A stretch of DNA of 64,000 nt from Celoporthe dispersa (lineage: Eukaryota; Ascomycota; Sordariomycetes; Diaporthales; Cryphonectriaceae): assembly GCA_016584495.1 (NCBI GenBank), contig WAID01000003.1:5846501-5910500 (forward strand), read 5' to 3'. Position numbers and translations under genes: made by a program. Positions 58,279 to 64,000 of this stretch are shown piece by piece. The notes under the pieces were generated by a model. The model saw only the letters and a list, made by a program, of their open reading frames with translations, ran no database searches and was not told the origin of the DNA. Numbering within the stretch: position 1 is the stretch's first letter; each line of letters starts with the position of its first letter.

Positions 58279-58779
58279 ATGGTACGTCACCTGCTGTTCT
58301 CTTTGGGGGGGGGGGGGGGAGGGGGAGGAGGAATAAGGAGAAAGGATGGATGGGTGGTATACTCGAAGACAGCTAGCTGACACACCCGACTCTGCAGCTT
58401 GACAAACTCGTGGGCATCGCCATGCTTGTGGCTGCCACTGTCGTCTTCCTCTACTACACCTTCTGGACCCTGTTCATGGTACGAAACTCCTACTCATTCG
58501 CACGCATCATCCCTTTATCCAACCACTTCTCACGTGGTACTGGCTGCATCTTGGAGTACTGACACCCTCCCTCCCTCTTCTGCTCCTCAGCCCTTTGTCG
58601 ACTCCGACCACCCCCTCCAGAACTTCTTCCCACCCCGCGTCTGGGCCGTCCGCATCCCTGTCATCCTGGTCCTCCTGGGCTCTGCAGTCGTCGGATCCTT
58701 CCTCAGCGTCGTCATGATCAAGAGCAACCGTAAGAAGGCTGCCAAGGCCAAAGCTGCTGCAGCGAAGAAGACTTCTTAA
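58279..58779 (+). CDS. dpm2: DPM2, dolichol-phosphate mannosyltransferase regulatory subunit
   Basis: A small ER membrane protein that stabilises dolichol-phosphate-mannose synthase (and GPI-GnT), supplying mannose for N-glycans and GPI anchors. Three exons: a start codon alone (58279-58281), 58398-58478 and 58591-58779. Exon 1 encodes only Met and is followed at once by GTACGT. The protein is about 90 residues: LDKLVGIAMLVAATVVFLYY and TFWTLFMPFVD form the first membrane helix and loop, then WAVRIPVILVLLGSAVVGSF is the second helix, and a Lys/Ala tail ends it. Two helices with a short loop is the DPM2 layout. The first intron holds a 15-G tract. No frame break. Confidence 0.9.
58305..58319 (+). 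repeat. poly-G tract (15 G) in DPM2 intron 1
   Basis: Fifteen consecutive G followed by GGGGGA, 23 bp after the 5' splice site of the first DPM2 intron. Confidence 0.85.
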
Positions 58780-59470
58780 ATGAGTAGCAACGAACTATAT
58801 ACACCATATATGTGACAGAGAGAGGGAGAGAGAGAAAGTGTGTGTCTGTCGCTCTATATGAGATGGGCAAATATTGAAAAAGTTCAAATTGGAAGAAGGG
58901 AGGCCAGCCTTAATCATTCTTGCTGTCGGATTCAGAAATCTTGCGAGATTGGGACCAGACCACACAGGAGCTGAAATCCACCGGCAGAGCTATAGGCGTT
59001 CGACCTGGGCTGAGGTCGAAGCATCTCGAGACTATGTCACGATACCACAGCAAAGATATATAAAAAAGAAGAAAAATGAAACCTAAAAGCCAATGAACCA
59101 GTATCATAGTCTTCCAAGATACGCCATATTATCTTGTCCGTCTGTAGGTGGCATTGTCTTGGCTCTGTGGGAAGCGCACTCTCATATACGTACCAGCTCT
59201 CCTCAGGACTTCACACAGAGTGCAGGACAAGGCCATGGTAGTCTTCCAGACTTGGTGTATTGTCTGAGGGGTGATAGCTCTCTATGTAATCTGTGGATGT
59301 ACCGCCCAAGAGACCGCAACGCCCGCAGACCCGGAAGCAAGTGCCCATCATCGCCCACCAACAAACATTCTGCTGTCGAACGAACAATGGTGTTGTGTCT
59401 CTCTACCTCGGCGAGCTTAGGGCTTGTTGAAGAGCCCCCGCCCGTCACGCCAGCCAGCCACGGGTCCTCC
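58780..59470. other. convergent intergenic region
   Basis: 3' regions of DPM2 (+) and the BCAS3-like gene (-). A GA-rich run lies near 58819-58838. No gene seen. Confidence 0.5.
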
Positions 59471-62400
59471 TTAAACCCGCTGGTCAGCAAAATCGAGAAC
59501 TTCACAATCATCCTCAAAGAAGCCGTCCTCATCATCCATGTCTCCGGTCCGACCTCTGCCTCTTCGGCGCCTCGTCGTGACGACCAGCTGCTCCTCGTCG
59601 CCGCCGTCCCGGTGGCGAGCCACAGATCGCTCCATAGCCGATTGTGGCAGAGCACGGACGTCGTCCGTCGGGACGGTGAAGGCTTCGTCCTCGCTACTCA
59701 TATGATGGTGGTGAGTGAGTTTGTTCGTGACAAGTGGCTGACCAAATGCCCAGGCGGCCCCGTTCGCGTCACTAGGCGCCTCTTTCGCTGCTGCTGCTGC
59801 TGCTGCTGCTTGCGATTTGCGCTTAGGCGAAGGCCGCGCAGGCTTGTCGTCCAGATGAGTCTCCGTAAGGAGTACCGAGACTGTAGGGAGCTGCGGCACC
59901 GAGGCGACCGGGGCGCGATGAAGACTATACTCGAAGAGTGCAACCCGCCTATCGGTATGGAACGGCTGATATGGAGCTGACGACTCGATCTCAGCTTGTG
60001 GAATGGACGACTCGGCGCTGACGTTACGTCGAGACAGTTTCGGCCGGGCCGTGAGCACCATGGTATTATTGACTCCATCCCCTTCCTTGTCCAAGAGATC
60101 CAGGTACTCGTCGGGGTCAACAAGCCGCTTGACAGACGGCGCCATGATATCGTCGGGTAGCATCGGAAGCTTGAAGTCTCTATACCGCCGGAACCGAGTG
60201 GCACTCTGTCTTTCATCGCCTGTGCTCATCTTGCGCGGTCGCTGAGGAAATGCCCGCACCAGCCCGTCCCCGAGGACGAAGAGCGCGTGATCCTTGCGGT
60301 TCGCAACGAGGATGACACAGGCCGGTCCTGGAGCGTTCAAGCTCGAGGGTAGCGAGATGCGGTTATCGCCGCTGTGTCTAAACTGACTAATCGCGTGTCC
60401 CGTCCTCCCGAGTGAGTGGCTGATGCCGGCAGCGATCATCTTGCTGCCATAGTTCGCGTGTTCGACAATCTTGGAGCCAGTGGTCTGCGGCGCATTCGCA
60501 TTCGAGCTGCTGCGCCGGGACCGGTTGATCAAGGGGCGGGCAGCATCCCAGGCAGAGTTCAGGGCACCTGTCGCCATCGACACGGCAGAGGTGCTCGCCT
60601 CGGAGGCATTCGCGTTCGTCTCTTGTGCGAGGGCTCGCCTGCGGGGGGGCGGCCAGAGAAATGCACTCGTGGGCAAGTCAAGAAGATGAACGGTGCCTCT
60701 CTCGGTGACCATCGCCACGCACTCTCCGTTTGGTTTCATCCAGGAGACATCCACAATTCTAGCGACAGTCATGCGAGAGAACTGGGCGATCTGTCGCACC
60801 CGCGGACCGGCCGACAGATTGGGCAGGCTGGCTGCGTGCAAAGGCGAAGACTTCGTGTATTGGACGCGCATGAGATCCCATATCGTCTGCACATCTCCCT
60901 TGGTGCTGGCGGTAAAGAGTGACAGCCCATTGGGCGCAAAGGAGAGAAGCTGCAGCCAGACGTTGCGAAGGTAGTGACCGGGTGTATCGAGGACGAATTC
61001 AACGACGACTCGACATCTACAATCGACACCAGACCCGGCTCCTTGGTGATCGCGGGAGCCATCGTGCCGTGGGTCGGAGGGAACTGAGGAGGCTCTGCTC
61101 TTGCTGCGAAGGGGCCGGCCCAGGCCTGTGTATTGGGCGGGGACCGAGCTTGCTGCGATGGCATGGCCGACTTATTCCAATAATTATTGAACGCCTGTAG
61201 GCCTCGCTCACCGATCCACCTTGCACCAGAAATAACCTCCTGCGTGGTCTCTCGCATGAGCTTGTTCATGATACTGTCGGCAGCGGGCAAGTCGACATCG
61301 GAAACAACGCTAGGCAGCTGAGGTGGTGTGAGCGACGTCAAGCCCGGTGCTTTGCCTTGGACTGGCGCCGGCACGGCTGCCCTCAGTGAAATCTGAGACG
61401 ACGGGGCAGCGGGACAATAGGCTATCCATCTGCCTCTCAGGGCGATGATCGGGGCCTTTGCGGCTTGACGCTGTACAGCAATATTCCGCAGCCGGTCGGT
61501 CTCCTGCGACGGATCTGGAGACTGCTGCAGAGAGGTCCACAGCTTTCCCACGCATCTGAACTCGACCCCGGGCTCGTGAGGGATACTTGCCTGGCGGTAC
61601 ACCCAGCTCTCGCCGGTCTGACCGGAAGCAATGACAATGTTCCCACTGTCTGCAAGAATCCGCAGGGCTCCGGTCGGAGGCGGTGCCTGAAAGATGGGAC
61701 TCGTGATCGGCACTTTCAGAGGAATCTTTGGGCCCTCCAGGAGAACTGCAATGTGTCTGCTGTCCTGCAGGGAATACAGGTCCACCGTTGTCTGGTAGAA
61801 GTCAACGGATACACTCCGAATCCCGGTGCCGTCCCTCTGCCCGATATCTGTACCTGCTGGCGAGGCAGCTCCAGAACGCTCTTGGCCAGCAGCGTAATTC
61901 CCGTCGCCCTTCGTCTCTAAGCCGGTAGATGGTAGTACAGGGCCATGGACGACAACGGCCACGAGCGGGCTGGGATCTGCTCCCTGGGCATTCAGTGTCC
62001 AAGGTAAAATCTTGGCATAGTGCACCCCGCCTCGCAGCCCGTTCAGACTGGCGACAGTGTCTAGACCGTTCTTTGTGACCGAGTGCACCTCCAAGCCGCC
62101 CTCATAGCCCGTGAGAACGGCTGTGTCTTTGCCTCGAGCGCCAGACCCATGCAAAGTCGGGATTGTGTCGAAGCCGTGTGCGTATCCCCTCTCGCCAGCC
62201 CTCATCCCTGTCTTGGGCTCGAAATCCAGGTCAAGATCCGGCGCGCCATAGAAATGGGCTTGTGGCTGATGCGGCAGAGGGGGTTCGCCAGACCACGCGC
62301 GTAGGCGGTCTGTGAGTGCATCGAGCCTCGTCTGAGGGAAGCCATAGACGGAGCGTACGCCTCGGAAGGGTGGTACTGGTTGTCCATATGGTAGCTCAAG

Positions 62401-62953
62401 GGTCTCCTCGACTGGGTCGGAGGGGAAATGGACGAGGCCTGCCCTCCGTTGTAGTACTGGCGCGGAGAGGACCATCCGTACGGGGCGCCGCGGCTGTCCT
62501 CGTAAGATGAGGGTTGTGTTGGTGGAGACTCCCCCATCAGGTTGATCAGGTTTCCACCAGGGGAGCTTCCTAGGGCTGGGACGTTCCGCATCCAGTCGCT
62601 GGTGCTTCGGGTTGTGTTCGTGGCATATGAGGTCGCGGAGATAGCATCCAGCGCTGGCGACGGCGCGGTGATTCCATTTGAAGGCACGCTGGCAGGTTTC
62701 AGGACGGGGGACTGAACCGAAGGCGAGGAGGTCTCAGTCTCTGACGCTGATTCTTTGTTATTGGCACTGCGGTGGGTCCTCGTTGTGTTAACATCCATAC
62801 ATGAGTATCGACACAATGGGGGCAGCTCTTCAGAAGGCGCCAAAGGGACCACTGTGGCACATACGAGAACTTGCCGGCGGTATGTTTTGTCACCGCGGCG
62901 ACAACACCCCCGCCGTCTTTTCCATTCTTCCTGTCCTTCTTTGCGCCTTTCAT
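59471..62953 (-). CDS. BCAS3-like WD40 / autophagy-related protein
   Basis: A large beta-propeller protein of about 1,128 residues in two exons (62953-62865; 62766-59471; 98-nt intron, GTATGT donor). The start is Met of KGAKKDRKNGKD. A disordered Ser/Pro N-region (to ~190) precedes propeller text: DTAVLTGYEGGLEVHSV, PLVAVVVHGPVLPS, QTTVDLYSLQDSRHIAVLLEG, IASGQTGESWVYRQ, then VSIVDVE, RNVWLQLLSFAPNGLSLFTA and KGDVQTIWDLMR. The last third is Ser/Arg-rich. In animals and plants, BCAS3-type proteins associate with the phagophore (with PHAF1); the fungal role is little known. Two bases appear to be missing: one in the G5 run 62279-62283, one near 61001-61012. With both restored the exon total is a whole number of codons. 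Family call is from remembered motifs. Confidence 0.75.
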
Positions 62954-64000
62954 GCTCGCTCATCAGCGGAGTTCTTCTTTATGTCTTGACATGTGTATCG
63001 CGGCTGTAGACGGGGAAGGGTAGGAGGTGGTAGTAGTAGTAGTTGTTGTTGTTGTTGATGTTGTCGAGGAGACGAAGGGGCAACGACGAACCGGGCATCC
63101 GAATGATCTCGAAAGCCTAGAGCAGATTTCCTGCTCCGGACACGAAGGCGGGTCGAGAGAGACCTCTGCCAGCCGGCGACAGGGAGGGGCTCGGTGACCG
63201 GTGACGACAAAGAGGGCGCGTGTCAGAAGAGGATCGGGATCACGGGACGCGATTTCGAGGCGGCGTGCTCAGTCTGTCAGGCCGCCCAGGGAGGCGAGTG
63301 ACAGAGATTAGGACAGACGGCTGGGTTGTGGCAGTCGGTGGTGCCAGACAAAGGAGCGAGAGTCACCGGCGGGACAAGCCGGATGACGTGGTGTATTATC
63401 AAAGTAAGGTGAGTAAGTAGGTCGTTTGACGAGGCTGCGAGTAGCAGCAGCCGAGAAGGGAAAACGTCGCCGTCGTCAAGATCTAAATGCAAAAGAGAAG
63501 AAGGAGATATAGCGAGTCTAGGTAAAGAAAGGAAACGAGGGAGAGGGAGATAGAGAGAGAGAGGTGCTCCGTATCGTCACAAACAATGCACAGGAGGAGG
63601 AATCAAAGTATCGAGTATCAGGGCGAAGGGCAGTGCGGGCGGCGTGCGGCAGGACCTCCGAGCGAACGAGGATCCCAGACTGGGCAGGCGCCTAGGTATC
63701 GTGAATAACAACAGAAGGAAAGGAAACGTGGGATTCTTGAAGGGGTTATAATGAAGAATAACAGACTAGGTTGGTCGATGAGGGAAGGGGAGGAGATGCT
63801 CGTCCGCAGGCGTTCTCTGGAAGGAGGAGGAGGGCTGGAGGAGGTTATGGTCACGGAGAGGACATGGAGGGGGCCTGGGTGCGGTACAGTACGTCAACCC
63901 CAACGGGGCCCCTCCCCTAGCATCTAGCATGGAGGGGGTTGCCGAGTATGGGATCTGGCTGCTGCGACGCCGCCCTCTGAAGCGGGGCCCTCGACCCAAG
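62954..64000. other. upstream region of the BCAS3-like gene, to right edge
   Basis: Promoter/leader of the BCAS3-like gene. It includes a TTG/TAG trinucleotide run (63033-63062) and GA-rich stretches (63530-63565). No gene supported to the window edge. Confidence 0.5.

Overview
The window is nuclear DNA of a filamentous ascomycete, most likely a sordariomycete. The evidence is short spliceosomal introns (58-133 nt, GTAAGT-like donors, CTGAC/CTAAC branch sites), GC-rich coding exons, long pyrimidine-rich intergenic DNA, and fungal families (SAT-type non-reducing PKS, Zn2Cys6 regulator, fungal flavin halogenase). I assign 18 protein genes and see no convincing tRNA, rRNA, CRISPR or transposon.

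Left flank (1-14.3 kb): an edge-truncated Nudix hydrolase, a secreted RNase T1/N1-like protein, a DUF3632-like protein, a 14-TM MFS transporter, 3.8 kb without a supported gene, a proline/glutamine-rich protein ending in a Cys-rich zinc module, and a MAPEG membrane protein.

Centre (15.2-42.1 kb): a polyketide biosynthetic cluster. In order it holds a flavin-dependent halogenase, a ~2,686-residue non-reducing PKS, a salicylate-hydroxylase-like FAD monooxygenase, an O-methyltransferase, a Zn2Cys6 regulator and a full-length ABCB-type exporter. The PKS reads SAT-KS-MAT-PT-ACP-ACP-TE-CMeT; the C-methyltransferase lies after the thioesterase, whereas it usually sits between ACP and the release domain. 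Expected logic (inference): the PKS makes and releases a C-methylated aromatic acid, the FAD enzyme hydroxylates it (possibly with decarboxylation), and the O-MT and halogenase decorate it. The regulator switches the set on and the ABC protein exports the product. The product is therefore probably a chlorinated, C- and O-methylated phenol or quinone.

Right flank (43.7-64 kb): housekeeping-type genes, namely a TPR/MYND/SET protein, a PHO13-like HAD phosphatase, 6-phosphogluconolactonase, splicing factor Cwc22 with an RS-like tail, DPM2, and a BCAS3-like WD40 protein. Intergenic DNA here is rich in microsatellites, poly-G tracts and one strong G-quadruplex motif.

A window-wide oddity is that most genes contain single-base indels, nearly all inside short homopolymers (about 21 counted). 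Housekeeping genes are hit as often as cluster genes, and correcting each restores conserved frames and whole-codon exon sums, so these look like assembly errors rather than pseudogenes. Lengths quoted below are after allowing for them.
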